A DNA stretch of 28,004 bases from DATJBC01 sp035515515 (GCA_035515515.1 DATJBC010000318.1:1-28004); one strand, 5' to 3'. Positions 1-7,924 are shown, counted from the stretch's first letter. The notes: generated by a model from the letters alone, not told the origin. Translations and numbers: made by a program.

Positions 1-1545
1 GGCTCGGCGCCGCTGCCCGAGACGGAGGAGACCACCGCCGGGCGCATCGTGGCGGCCGGCGGGTCGGCCCGGTCCTCGTCGGTGTCGGTGACCGACGGCG
101 GGGCCGTCCGGGAGCTGTTCGCGGAGCTCGCCGCCGAGCACGGCGGGCTCGACGCGGTCGTGAACGTGGCCGGCATCACCCGCCAGACCGGGTTCGCCCA
201 CGGAAGCGAGGACGACTGGCTGGCGGTGTGCACCGTGCACCTCGAGGGCTATCTCAACGTGCTCAACGGCGCCCTGCCGCTCATGGCCGCCGCCGGTCAC
301 GGGCGCGTCCTGGGCGTCACCTCGGGCTCGGGGTGGCGGGCCGCCGACGCCGGCGCCTACAGCTGCGCCAAGCGGGCGGTGGCCGCCCTCACGTGGCAGC
401 TGGGCCGGCGCCTGCCGCCGGGCGTCACCGTCAACGCCGTGTCGCCCATCGCCGCCACGCGCATGGTGGCGGCCGCCATCGAACGGGCCCGCCAGGTCGT
501 GAAGGCCGGCGGCGGCGGCGCAGGCAGGGGCGGCGGCCTGTCGCTCACGTCCATGGCCGGCCCCGAGGCGCTGGGGCCGCTGGGGGCGCACCTCGTCGGC
601 GACGGGTTCGGATGGTGCAACGGCCGGGTGCTCTTCGCGGGCGGGTCGGAGGTGGCCGTCATCGACGAGCCCCGCCTCCTCGAGGTGGTGCGCAGCGGGG
701 ACGTGGTCTCGCTCCCCCGGGTCCTCGAGGCGGTCGTCCCCCGCGCCCTGGCCAAGGCGGAGGCCGCCCAGGCGAGCGACGGCGCCAGCAACCCCCGGTT
801 CGGCCCCATCTTCCAGGAGCCCGCACCGGCCGAACTCGCCGCCGCCGACGTCCGCACCTGCGCCGTGGCCAGCGACCGCCCCAGGCTGACGCGGTGCCTG
901 GTGGCCGCCCTCGACGCGCGCGGCGTCCGCTGCCACCACGTCGAGGTGGCCCGGGGGTTCGCCGGTGCCGCCGGCGCGCTGCGGGGCGCGGTGGAGGCCC
1001 TCGGTCCGATGGACGCCGTCGTGGTGGCGCCGGCCGGCCACGGCCCCGGCGCGGCCGGGGGCGACACCTGGGCGGGGATCCTCGCCGACCACGAGGGCTT
1101 GGTCGCCGCGCTCCACACCGACGCCGCCTGGGCCCGCGCCGTCGCCGACTACGCCGCCGGGGCGGCGCGACCGGTGCGCCTCGTCACCCTGACCGACGCC
1201 GCCTCCAGCGGGGGGCGCAGCCGCGCCCAGGCCGCCGCCCAGCTGGCGCGGGCGGCGGCGGGGTCCACCGAGGGACGCGTGGCCGCCTTCGCCCTGAGCC
1301 TCGAGGCCCCCGAGGAGGGCGCCGGCCCGCCCGCCGGCGAGCTGGCCGCCCATCTCCTGGCGTCGCCGGAGCCCAGCGCCCTCGCCGGGGCCGAGCTGGT
1401 GGTGGGGGGCGGCTGGCTCGGCCTGCGCGCCCACCCCCGGCCGGCGGGCTCGGTCACCTACGGCGGCCCCGCCGTCCCCGATTGGCTCGACGCCACGCTC
1501 CGCGAGATCGCCGGGGGTGGCCCTGTGTCCACCGAGGCCCGATGA
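1..1545 (+). CDS. Tandem SDR-family oxidoreductase, 5' end cut by window
   Basis: The reading frame is open from the first base, so the N-terminus, including the GxxxGxG nucleotide-binding loop expected in this family, lies outside the window. Visible short-chain dehydrogenase/reductase features are VNVAGI (the NNAG-like strand), a Ser in VTSGSG, and the catalytic YSCAK near codons 120-124, followed by VNAVSP. After about codon 260 a second region looks like a degenerate Rossmann unit: VAS near its start, VVVAPAGH, then VTLTDAASS with no YxxxK motif. This suggests a catalytic SDR domain fused to an inactive SDR copy. The substrate cannot be read from the sequence. The stop overlaps the next start as ATGA, so it is translationally coupled to the amidohydrolase and probably shares a catabolic pathway with it. 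Family assignment is firm; the inactive second domain is inference. Confidence 0.85.
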   Translation, partial: GSAPLPETEETTAGRIVAAGGSARSSSVSVTDGGAVRELFAELAAEHGGLDAVVNVAGITRQTGFAHGSEDDWLAVCTVHLEGYLNVLNGALPLMAAAGHGRVLGVTSGSGWRAADAGAYSCAKRAVAALTWQLGRRLPPGVTVNAVSPIAATRMVAAAIERARQVVKAGGGGAGRGGGLSLTSMAGPEALGPLGAHLVGDGFGWCNGRVLFAGGSEVAVIDEPRLLEVVRSGDVVSLPRVLEAVVPRALAKAEAAQASDGASNPRFGPIFQEPAPAELAAADVRTCAVASDRPRLTRCLVAALDARGVRCHHVEVARGFAGAAGALRGAVEALGPMDAVVVAPAGHGPGAAGGDTWAGILADHEGLVAALHTDAAWARAVADYAAGAARPVRLVTLTDAASSGGRSRAQAAAQLARAAAGSTEGRVAAFALSLEAPEEGAGPPAGELAAHLLASPEPSALAGAELVVGGGWLGLRAHPRPAGSVTYGGPAVPDWLDATLREIAGGGPVSTEAR

Positions 1546-2405
1546 CCGCCCGACCCGCCCGCGTGGTGGACGCCCACGTGCACCTGTGGGACCCGGCCCG
1601 CACCGAGTGGTACCCGTACCTGGGGCGACTCCCCGCCCACGGGCCCGGGGACCCGTCGCGGATGTACCGCCGCTTCGACCTCGAGACCTACGAGGCCGAG
1701 ACGGCCGGGTGGAACGTGGAGAAGCTCGTCAACGTGGCAGCGGCAACCGGCCGGCACTCCGTCGACGAGACGCTCGAGCTCGACGCGCTGGCCGACGCGC
1801 GCGGCCGCCCCGACGCCATCATCGGCGGCCTGCCCCCCACCGAGACCGTGGCGCAGTCCGTCGAGCTGCTCGACCGCCAGATGGCGGCCGCCCGCTTCCG
1901 GGGGGTCCGCCAGATGGGATCGCTGGACCGCCCGGTGCCGGACCCCGCGGTGCTCCGGGCGCTCCAGGAACGGCACCTCGTGTTCGAGCTCATGACGCAC
2001 CCCGATCAGCTGCGGGCCGCGGCCGGGCAGCTGGCCGGCTTCGCCGAGCTCGCCGTGGTGGTCGAGCACACGGGGTGGCCCCGCTCCGGCGCCGACGAGG
2101 AGCGCGCCATGTGGCGGGCAGGCATCGAGGCCTTGGCGGACCTCGGCAACGTGTCGTGCAAGCTGTCGGGCCTGGCCATGCCGTTCGGCTCGATGGCCGC
2201 CCCCGCCCTCCGGCCCTGGCTCGAGACCGCCATCGAGGCGTTCGGCACCGACCGGTGCCTGTTCGCCAGCAACTTCCCCGTCGACGCCGTGGCGGGGACC
2301 TTCGACGAGCTCTACAGCACCTTTAGCACCGTCACGGCGGCCCTCGACGCCGAGTCGCGCGACAAGCTCTTCGCGGGCAACGCCGAGCGCATCTATCGCT
2401 GCTGA
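1542..2405 (+). CDS. Amidohydrolase-family metal-dependent hydrolase (COG3618-like)
   Basis: This 287-residue protein starts with DAHVHLWDP, the HxH metal-binding motif of the TIM-barrel amidohydrolases. Later landmarks are a His in EHTGWP, a Lys in CKLSGL, and FASNFPVD near the C-terminus, where the family's usual Asp is followed or replaced by the SNFP form common in the COG3618 branch. Members of that branch hydrolyse lactones or ring-cleavage products such as L-fuconolactone and 2-pyrone-4,6-dicarboxylate. The exact substrate here is unknown. The length is normal for the family. The ATG start overlaps the stop of the upstream SDR by four bases (ATGA), which fixes the start and implies a shared transcript. 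A dehydrogenase followed by a lactonase-type hydrolase would make sense as oxidation of a cyclic alcohol or sugar and then ring opening, but that is inference. Confidence 0.87.
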   Translation: MTARPARVVDAHVHLWDPARTEWYPYLGRLPAHGPGDPSRMYRRFDLETYEAETAGWNVEKLVNVAAATGRHSVDETLELDALADARGRPDAIIGGLPPTETVAQSVELLDRQMAAARFRGVRQMGSLDRPVPDPAVLRALQERHLVFELMTHPDQLRAAAGQLAGFAELAVVVEHTGWPRSGADEERAMWRAGIEALADLGNVSCKLSGLAMPFGSMAAPALRPWLETAIEAFGTDRCLFASNFPVDAVAGTFDELYSTFSTVTAALDAESRDKLFAGNAERIYRC

Positions 2406-2424
2406 GCGATCACAAAGTGGGGCC

Positions 2425-3098
2425 GTGGACGTGATCAACGCGGTGTTGTTCGATTGGCGCGGCACGTTGGTCGTTGACTGGGCTGACGAGTGGTGGATCG
2501 AACAGGCGCTGTCGGGCACGAACCGGACACCGGGTCACGGCGAGATCGCTTCGTTGCTCGACTCCCTGGCCGCGGCGCGTGCCATCCCGCGGGTGGCTGC
2601 CATGCTGCGCGATGCGGATGTGTCTGCGGACCAGCACCGCTCGTCCAACCTGGCGTGGTTCGATGCTGCCGGCTTGGATGCCGGGCTCGCCACGGCGCTC
2701 TACGAGCTCGACTTCGACCGTCGCTGCCATCCGTTCGCCCGTGACGTGGCAGCTGTCCTCGGCCCGCTACGAGAACGCGGCGTGCGCACCGCCGTTGTCA
2801 GCGACATTCATTTCGATCTGCGCCCGGAGTTCGAGGCGGCCGGCATGGTCGATCTCGTCGACAGCTTCATGCTGTCGTTCGAACACGGTGTGTGCAAGCC
2901 CAATCCGGCGATCTTCCGTATCGCCCTCGACCTGCTCGGGTCGAGCCCCATGAGACCCTGATGGTGGGAGACCGGCCCGAGCGCGACGGTGGGGCGGCCC
3001 GACTCGGCATCCCCACCCTCCTCCTACCTCCGCTGCGGGGCTCCGAGGAGCAGCGTCTCCACCTCGTGCTCAATCTCGTGTGGGAGGTCCCGTCCTGA
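2425..3098 (+). pseudogene. HAD-superfamily phosphatase interrupted by a one-base frameshift
   Basis: The first frame (2425-2961) gives a HAD hydrolase: motif I DWRGT near residue 10, motif II Ser in VVSDIHF, and motif III Lys in CKPNPAIF. It then ends early in LGSSPMRP. Motif IV, MVGDRPERDGG, follows in another frame running to a stop at 3096-3098. Adding one G to the GGG run at 2938-2940 joins the two as LLGVEPHETLMVGDRPERD and gives a normal protein of about 224 residues. A missing base in a short G run can be a sequencing error, a real null mutation, or slippage. The family is a subfamily IA-like phosphatase of unknown substrate. The Asp after the nucleophile (DxD) is Arg here, as in some family members. 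The GTG start has a possible -10 hexamer (CAAAGT, 2413-2418) six bases upstream. Confidence 0.8.
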
Positions 3099-3131
3099 AC
3101 GCATCGGGGTGTGCAAGACCGCGCCGCCGGC

Positions 3132-3863
3132 TCAGCTGGGCAGCTTCTCCCACACCGAGACGTGCGACACACTGGCCGCCGTGAAGGGCTCGTGCCTCCA
3201 GCCACCCCACCGCTCCCGCAGGGTCATGCCCGCCAGCCGTGCCATGAGGTCGAGCTCGGACGGCCACACGTAGCGCCACGGCACCGACCAGACCCCGCCC
3301 CGGCCGGGGGCCGCCCAGTAGTGGTGGGACAGCGCGCCCTGGCTGACGACGTCGATCTCGTCCACGCCGACGTGCTCGGGGCTCACGGCGAAGGCCCGGA
3401 ACCGCTCACCGGGGGCGAGCCGCTGCAACGGCGGCACGAGCACCTCGATCACGAAGCTGCCTCCGGTCTCGAGGTGTGCGGCGGCGTTGGCGAAGCACGC
3501 CACCTGCTCGTCCTGGGTGGTGAGGTTGCTGATGCCGTTGTACACGAGGAAGACCGCCCTGAAGGACGTCCCCAGGCTGGTGGTGGCGAAGTCGCCGATG
3601 GCCACCTCGATGGCCTCCGCGCCCGCCTTGGCGCGGAGCCGTTCGACCATGGCCGCCGAGAGGTCGATCCCCGCCACACGGACACCGCGCCGGCTGAGCG
3701 GCAGCGCGATGCGACCCGTGCCGATGCCGAACTCCAAGGCGGCGCCGTCGTCGGCGACGCCCGCGAGGAAGTCGACGACGGGGTCGACGACGTCGGGGTG
3801 CGCCATGGCGGCATCGAGGTCGTAGCCGGCAGCCACCTCCTCGCCGAAGTGGTCCTCGGGCAT
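3132..3863 (-). CDS. Class I SAM-dependent methyltransferase
   Basis: This 243-residue protein has a Rossmann methyltransferase core: motif I LEFGIGTGRIALPL near residues 38-51, the acidic strand-2 end in VAGIDLS, and a GDFATTSL segment before FLVYNGISNL. This pattern is typical of small-molecule methyltransferases of the Methyltransf_25/11 type. The C-terminal half (SHHYWAAPGRGGVWSVPWRY, WPSELDLMARLAGM) matches a common actinobacterial group of unknown substrate. The ATG at 3863 is chosen because a -10-like CACAGT lies seven bases upstream, and because longer reading in this frame runs back through the divergent gene. It converges with the broken HAD gene, with 33 bases between their stops, and diverges from the next methyltransferase. 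Confidence 0.85.
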   Translation of the reverse strand: MPEDHFGEEVAAGYDLDAAMAHPDVVDPVVDFLAGVADDGAALEFGIGTGRIALPLSRRGVRVAGIDLSAAMVERLRAKAGAEAIEVAIGDFATTSLGTSFRAVFLVYNGISNLTTQDEQVACFANAAAHLETGGSFVIEVLVPPLQRLAPGERFRAFAVSPEHVGVDEIDVVSQGALSHHYWAAPGRGGVWSVPWRYVWPSELDLMARLAGMTLRERWGGWRHEPFTAASVSHVSVWEKLPS

Positions 3864-3870
3864 CGGGCCG

Positions 3871-3876
3871 ACTGTG
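3871..3876 (-). promoter_or_regulatory. -10 box of the leftward methyltransferase, leaderless type
   Basis: On the minus strand CACAGT lies seven bases before the ATG at 3863. No ribosome-binding site fits between them. It keeps only the A at position 2 and T at position 6 of TANNNT, so it is a weak match, supported mainly by the same spacing at other starts in the window. Confidence 0.35.
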
Positions 3877-3965
3877 CCAGACGCCCGCACGCGTCGCCAG
3901 CGCCTCGCCCGGTGCATCGGCGTCCGCGGCCGAAGCGCCCGTCGTGGCGCGGCGGAGGGCGCTGC

Positions 3966-3971
3966 CATACT
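3966..3971 (+). promoter_or_regulatory. -10 box of the rightward methyltransferase, leaderless type
   Basis: CATACT is followed by exactly six bases (GGCGCC) and the ATG at 3978. Transcription would start at or next to the start codon. No -35 consensus or Shine-Dalgarno sequence is visible. Confidence 0.5.
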
Positions 3972-3977
3972 GGCGCC

Positions 3978-4721
3978 ATGGAGCGCGGTCCTCGGAACCA
4001 GCCCTACTACCGCGACGACCTCGCGCTGGTGCATCACCTGGGCTTCGGCTTTCACGCCGACGCCTGCGCCCCGGGGATCCTTCGGCTCCTCGAGCCAGTC
4101 CGACAGGCGCAGGGGCTCGTCGTCGAGGTCGGCTGCGGCAGCGGCCTGCTCACCGCCCACGTGGTCGGCGCCGGCCACCGGGTGATCGCCACCGACGCCT
4201 CGGACGCCATGCTGGCCCTCGCCCGGGAGCACGCGCCCGGCGCGGCCGAGATCCGCCGCGTGTGCCTGCCCGACGACCCCGTCCCCGACGCGGACGCCGT
4301 CGTCGGCGTCGGGCACGCGCTCAACTACCTCGACGACGAGGCCGAGGTCGAGCGGTCCCTGGCGGCCATGGCGGGCGCCCTCCGGCCGGGAGGGGTGATG
4401 GCTATCGACCTCTGCGACCTGTCCTGGGGGCGAGCCCGCGCCGACCAGCCTCCCAAGGTCTGGCGAACGGAGAGCTGGGCGCTCATGACCGAGTTCTCGC
4501 TCCCCGCCCCCAACCGCTACGTGCGGGAGATGACGACGTTCGTCCGCCAGGAGGACGGGACCTGGCGTCGAGACGACGAGCGCCACGACAACGTGCTCAT
4601 CGACACCGCGGCCGTTCCGGAGCTGCTGGCCCGCCACGGCGTCGACGCCACCGTGGCGTCGTCGTTCGGGGACGAGGCGCTCCCCCAGGGCCTGGTCGCC
4701 GTCATCGGCCGCAAGTCCTGA
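3978..4721 (+). CDS. Class I SAM-dependent methyltransferase
   Basis: This 247-residue protein has motif I VVEVGCGSGLLTAHV near residues 47-61, ATDASDAML for the ribose-binding acid, and VVGVGHALNYLDD as the motif IV region. ALRPGGVMAIDLCD is the post-II/III strand. This is the Methyltransf_25-like fold for a small-molecule or natural-product substrate that cannot be named from sequence. The C-terminal part (RYVREMTTFVRQEDGTWRRD, then HDNVLID) resembles the substrate domain of many uncharacterised actinobacterial methyltransferases. The ATG was chosen from the -10 box six bases upstream; upstream codons in frame lie over the divergent gene. The next methyltransferase starts 32 bases after its stop but has its own -10 box. 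Confidence 0.86.
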   Translation: MERGPRNQPYYRDDLALVHHLGFGFHADACAPGILRLLEPVRQAQGLVVEVGCGSGLLTAHVVGAGHRVIATDASDAMLALAREHAPGAAEIRRVCLPDDPVPDADAVVGVGHALNYLDDEAEVERSLAAMAGALRPGGVMAIDLCDLSWGRARADQPPKVWRTESWALMTEFSLPAPNRYVREMTTFVRQEDGTWRRDDERHDNVLIDTAAVPELLARHGVDATVASSFGDEALPQGLVAVIGRKS

Positions 4722-4739
4722 GCGACGGCCAGCGCCTCG

Positions 4740-4745
4740 TAGAAT
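4740..4745 (+). promoter_or_regulatory. -10 box (TAGAAT) of the third methyltransferase
   Basis: TAGAAT is close to the TATAAT consensus and sits eight bases before the ATG at 4754, in the 32-base gap after the previous gene. It suggests a separate, nearly leaderless transcript. Confidence 0.55.
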
Positions 4746-4753
4746 CAGCTGCG

Positions 4754-5368
4754 ATGGGCATCTACGAGGACCAGGTCCTCCCCCGCATCGTCAACGTCGT
4801 GCTCTCGGGGGCCGACTTCAAGAAGATCCGGGCGCGGGTGGCGTCCCGATTGTCGGGGGACGTCCTCGAGGTCGGCTTCGGGTCCGGGCTGAATGTCCCG
4901 CACTACCCTGCGGAGGTCCGGCGGGTCCTGGCCGTCGACCCCGCATCCGTGGGACAGAAGCTCGCCGCCAAGCGGGTGACCGCCAGCACCGTGCCAGTGG
5001 AGTACGTGGGCCTGGACGGAGAGAGCATCCCGCTCGACGCAGGCAGCGTCGACCACGTGCTGGTCACCTGGACGTTGTGCACCATCCCCGCCGTGGGCGC
5101 CGCGCTGGCCGAGATGCACCGGGTGCTGCGCCCGGGTGGGGGGCTGCACTTCGTCGAGCACGGCCGGTCCCCCGACCCCGACGTCGCCCGCCGCCAGGAC
5201 CGGCTCAACGGCCTCCAGCGGTGGTGGGCGGGAGGGTGCAACCTCAACAGGCCCATCGACCGGCTGGTCGCCAGTGCCGGGTTCCAGATGGCCAGCATGC
5301 AGAACTACTACCTCAACGGCCCGAAGGCCATGGGCTACACCTTTGAGGGCATGGCGACCAGGCGCTAA
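4754..5368 (+). CDS. Class I SAM-dependent methyltransferase (Methyltransf_11 type)
   Basis: This 204-residue protein opens with MGIYEDQVLPRIVN and has motif I VLEVGFGSGLNVPHYP near residues 36-51. Further features are LAVDPAS, the motif IV region VDHVLVTWTLCTIP, and MHRVLRPGGGLHFVEHG, which is a typical Methyltransf_11 post-I segment. The C-terminus, NYYLNGPKAMGYTFEGMA, is characteristic of a widespread group of short methyltransferases found in bacteria and related to the METTL7 type. Its substrate is unknown; thiols or lipids are possible from the METTL7 resemblance, which is weak inference. The start is set by a TAGAAT box eight bases upstream. It belongs to a group of three adjacent methyltransferases that are not close copies of one another. 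Confidence 0.87.
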   Translation: MGIYEDQVLPRIVNVVLSGADFKKIRARVASRLSGDVLEVGFGSGLNVPHYPAEVRRVLAVDPASVGQKLAAKRVTASTVPVEYVGLDGESIPLDAGSVDHVLVTWTLCTIPAVGAALAEMHRVLRPGGGLHFVEHGRSPDPDVARRQDRLNGLQRWWAGGCNLNRPIDRLVASAGFQMASMQNYYLNGPKAMGYTFEGMATRR

Positions 5369-5458
5369 AGGGCAGAGGTCTCCGCAACAACGCCGGTGGG
5401 GTGACACCGACGTGCTCTCCAGCGACAGGTTGGTTTCGCGAGGAAGTGAGGATGTCTC

Positions 5459-5468
5459 GTGACGTCAC
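5459..5468. promoter_or_regulatory. Perfect 10-base palindrome GTGACGTCAC, possible operator
   Basis: A perfect palindrome lies 105 bases before the -10 box of the small HTH gene, in a 217-base gap with no convincing ORF. It may be an operator for a dimeric regulator, but a 10-base palindrome can arise by chance. Confidence 0.25.
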
Positions 5469-5573
5469 AGCCTGGACATCGAGGGACCCCGTTAGCGCCG
5501 CCGCACAACCGTGTACCTCGACATCGCTACGAAGGCGCGCTCGATTGCCCCCTTCGCGCGGGACCGCAGGCAT

Positions 5574-5579
5574 TACTGT
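5574..5579 (+). promoter_or_regulatory. -10 box (TACTGT) of the HTH gene, leaderless type
   Basis: TACTGT fits TANNNT and is followed by six bases (TTCAAG) and the ATG at 5586. This selects the internal ATG over a GTG at 5511 in the same frame. Confidence 0.6.
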
Positions 5580-5585
5580 TTCAAG

Positions 5586-5924
5586 ATGCCGAAGAATGCC
5601 GTCGCCCGTCAGGTCTCCGAGGTCCTCGCCGCTGCCAACGAGCTGCACGAAGCTCTTGTCGTCTACAAACGAGGACTCAGGAAGTTCGCTTCGCTCATCG
5701 CGGAGGGCGCAGCCGTCCCGGATGCTCTTGAGACTGTCGAGGGCAATGGCGGCGGGCAGCCGAGGCTCATCCCGAACGCTCTGGACGCCTTCGAGTTGGC
5801 TCGCGCCGATCTTCGGACTGCGATTGTCGCCCTGGCGATGCACCAGGGAATGTCCGGCTCCGAACTGGCGCGACGCCTGGGTGTCTCCCGGCAGCTTGTG
5901 TCTCGGATCGCGGCCCAGGGGTAG
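5586..5924 (+). CDS. Small helix-turn-helix protein
   Basis: This 112-residue protein has a helical N-terminal half (VARQVSEVLAAANELHEALV), a variable middle rich in Gly and Gln, and a C-terminal helix-turn-helix MSGSELARRLGVSRQLVSRI, which ends only four residues before the stop. The HTH resembles those of small Xre/MerR-like DNA-binding proteins, but the order (long helical N-terminus, HTH at the very end) is not one I can place in a named family. The start is chosen by the leaderless-type promoter. A longer form beginning at GTG 5511 would add 25 residues with no recognisable content. It stands alone in the lower-GC stretch and may regulate itself or a lost neighbour. Confidence 0.72.
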   Translation: MPKNAVARQVSEVLAAANELHEALVVYKRGLRKFASLIAEGAAVPDALETVEGNGGGQPRLIPNALDAFELARADLRTAIVALAMHQGMSGSELARRLGVSRQLVSRIAAQG

Positions 5925-6204
5925 CGCACCGGTTCCCGTGTTGACGCGTACCGGTCAGATCGAGTTCCTCAACCTCAGAAGAGGCCACGGGCCTCGAGCC
6001 CACCCCGACCACCGCCGCCAGCTCTCGATCTCCAACCTGACCACCACCCCCGACGGGGCATGCTCCGGGTACAGGTGACACTTGGCCGCCAACGGATTCA
6101 GGGTGATAGCCCCGTCCCGTTCGTTGTCGACGATAGCGCCCCGTCTGCTGTGCCCATCAGGATTAAACGGTCACTTCGGTTGGCATCGCTATTGCGTCTC
6201 CGAA
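5925..6204. other. Gap without a convincing gene, possible decayed coding remnant
   Basis: No intact gene is supported. On the minus strand, a run read from about 6110 down to a stop near 5960 gives NPLAAKCHLYPEHAPSG and then RLEIESWRRWSGW. It looks protein-like but has no start and matches nothing I recognise. ACCGGT occurs twice, near 5929 and 5950. Confidence 0.3.
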
Positions 6205-7206
6205 CTACGACACCGCCATCGATGTAGACGCGGATACCGTCCCCAGATTGACGGATACGATCCCAGCCTGATTTCCCGAGCAGCTGACGCCATTTCCTCC
6301 TACGACCGGGTCATCTAGGTTCAAGTCTCCCGACACTGACCATGTCGCGAACGGTGACACGTTGACCGCGGATGCACCCGGATAGCTGCCGAACGCCGAA
6401 AAGACCACGTCACCTACGCCAGCCTCGCACTGGGAAAAGGGCACGGTCACGTTGGCCGGTGAAAGCGCAAGTGACGACGGTGGTGTTCCGAAGTCCGCAA
6501 CTCCGATGAGGGGCAATTGCCTAACTCCGGTTCCGGCGCATTCGCTCTCGATCGCGCTCACGGTGGTCCGGGTAGACAGAGCGATGAAGGTGTATCGGGA
6601 TTGTCTCGAAAACGACCCGGTTACGCTACCGCTGTTCTGACTAAACGCCCCCGGCATCGTGAGGGTCGCGACCTGGGATCCTGGGTTGACGCCAAGAGCC
6701 TTGTAGAGCGTGTAGAACACCGTCTTTTGCAAACGAACGTGTTGGGAGGCCCTCCATCGGACCTTGAGATTGCCCGGTTCGGTAAACTGTGAAGCCTGGG
6801 TGTTTCCCCAGATGGTGTCGCAGAGGAACTCTCCCGCTCGGAATCGCTCGGAAAAAGTCCCACTCGTGACTGAAACAGGTGTCTGGCCCTGAGGCGTCAC
6901 AGTAGTGCAGCCGGAAAGGCTGCCACTCACCTTGTAGAACTTTGGGATCGATGTATTCGTAAATGGTGAAGAGAAAGCCAGCGAGCCCGCTACGTGGTTG
7001 CAGAAGACACTGTAGCCGGTTGCATCCACCTTCAATCGGGCCGCGCTTGAATCTGGCGCTGGGACCAGTGTGACCGCGATCAATGCACAGGCAGTGACAG
7101 TGACAAGGGCCATTACCCGTCTAAGGCGAAGGAGGAAGGGGTGTCGGGCTCCAAAGATGAAACGTAACAACTCGCGCCTGGCGCGGCCGATATAAGTCCC
7201 ACCCAC
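6205..7206 (-). CDS. Secreted protein with shared N-terminal domain and Big2-like C-terminus
   Basis: This 333-residue protein begins with an Arg-rich stretch and a hydrophobic segment (MALVTVTACALIAVTLVPAP, residues 32-51), consistent with a signal peptide and export. Residues from about 60 to 245 contain spaced cysteines (SVFCNH, SGCTTV, FLCDTI, ESECAG) and the segment MPGAFSQNSGSVTGSF. They align by eye with the N-terminal region of the propeller protein encoded at 18298-20013. The last 85 residues end in SVNLGTVSASTSMAVS, like a bacterial Ig-like (Big2) domain. The GTG start has AGGGGAG eight bases upstream; an ATG at 7113 would leave no basic n-region. Codon use is less GC-rich than neighbours and includes the rare Leu codon TTA at residue 14, suggesting transfer or weak expression. 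Function unknown. Confidence 0.72.
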   Translation of the reverse strand: MGGTYIGRARRELLRFIFGARHPFLLRLRRVMALVTVTACALIAVTLVPAPDSSAARLKVDATGYSVFCNHVAGSLAFSSPFTNTSIPKFYKVSGSLSGCTTVTPQGQTPVSVTSGTFSERFRAGEFLCDTIWGNTQASQFTEPGNLKVRWRASQHVRLQKTVFYTLYKALGVNPGSQVATLTMPGAFSQNSGSVTGSFSRQSRYTFIALSTRTTVSAIESECAGTGVRQLPLIGVADFGTPPSSLALSPANVTVPFSQCEAGVGDVVFSAFGSYPGASAVNVSPFATWSVSGDLNLDDPVVGGNGVSCSGNQAGIVSVNLGTVSASTSMAVS

Positions 7207-7690
7207 TCCTCACGCTCCCCTGACGAGCGGCCCCGCTGAAGGGCCGCGGACCCCGCACCTTCTCGTCCCTCCATCGAACCATACTGCAATCCGGGCGCCC
7301 ACTCTCGAGCCAGCTTTCGCGACTGGCCACAGCGGCAAGAGTCTTGCGCGGTTGCCCGGATACCGACGAGGGGAACTTGCGACACACCATCGGCCCGGTT
7401 GACAGGGCAGGGCTGCTGGCTCCGAGACCGTCCCGATGTCGTATCCGCAGTGTTCTGGGTCCGACGTTGCTTGCAGTCGCGAAACACCACCGACGTCCCT
7501 CCCGAATCGTGACGAGCTTGATGTTGCTCGCCATCGGCGCCGCATGGCAACGACAGTTGAAAGCCGTCGAACAAGAACGCGCAATGTGCCGTTCTCTTGC
7601 CCGGCCTGTTGGCCCACCCACCCCATAATCCCGACTCCCGGCGATCCCGGTCACCCCGCTGGCCCAAGCCCTGGGGATGAGCCCTTCGCC
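7207..7690. other. Gap without a supported gene
   Basis: Several overlapping frames are open here on both strands, but none has a recognisable motif, a sensible start signal or convincing composition. The stretch separates the secreted-protein gene from the transposase remnant and is probably decayed or non-coding DNA of the same low-GC region. Confidence 0.4.
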
Positions 7691-7893
7691 CCCACGGAAT
7701 CGTTCTGGGGGTCGATGCAGGTCGAGCTCCTCGACCGCCAAAGATGGACGAGGTCGTCGAGCTCAGCCAGGCCATTGCCGACGACGTCGAGAACTTCTAC
7801 AACCCGGCCCGGCGCCACGGCTCTCTGGGCTACCTGACGCCGGTCGAATTCGAGGACCTACAATCACCTGAACCCCAGGCCACGTTGTCATAA
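7691..7893 (+). pseudogene. 3' remnant of an IS3-type transposase (integrase core)
   Basis: One frame from about 7697 reads ESFWGSMQVELLDRQRW, a hallmark of the C-terminal part of IS3-family OrfB (rve) transposases. It then leaves frame near 7745-7757, and a second frame continues VELSQAIADDVENFYNPARR, then HGSLGYLTPVEFE, ending at TAA 7891-7893. Together these match the last 60 or so residues of the family, which is normally about 280-300 residues long. The rest of the catalytic core and the upstream OrfA are absent, so the element is a dead fragment with at least one frameshift. It lies 31 bases from the 3' end of tRNA-Val and marks this side of the lower-GC stretch. Confidence 0.85.
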
Positions 7894-7898
7894 CCGCG

Positions 7899-7918
7899 GT
7901 CCACTGAACGGGGTCCAG
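7899..7918. repeat. Probable terminal inverted repeat of the IS3-type remnant
   Basis: GGTCCACTGAACGGGGTCCA begins five bases after the transposase stop codon. Its reverse complement, TGGACCCCGTTCAGTGGACC, resembles the TGGACC-type ends of many IS3-family elements. No partner copy was found upstream in the window, which agrees with loss of the left part of the element. Confidence 0.5.
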
Positions 7919-7924
7919 GCCTAG

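Noticed and set aside
7207..7690. Possible OrfA or the N-terminal half of the transposase
   Set aside because: No frame shows the HTH, DDE or leucine-zipper features expected; only the last 60 or so residues of OrfB are recognisable.
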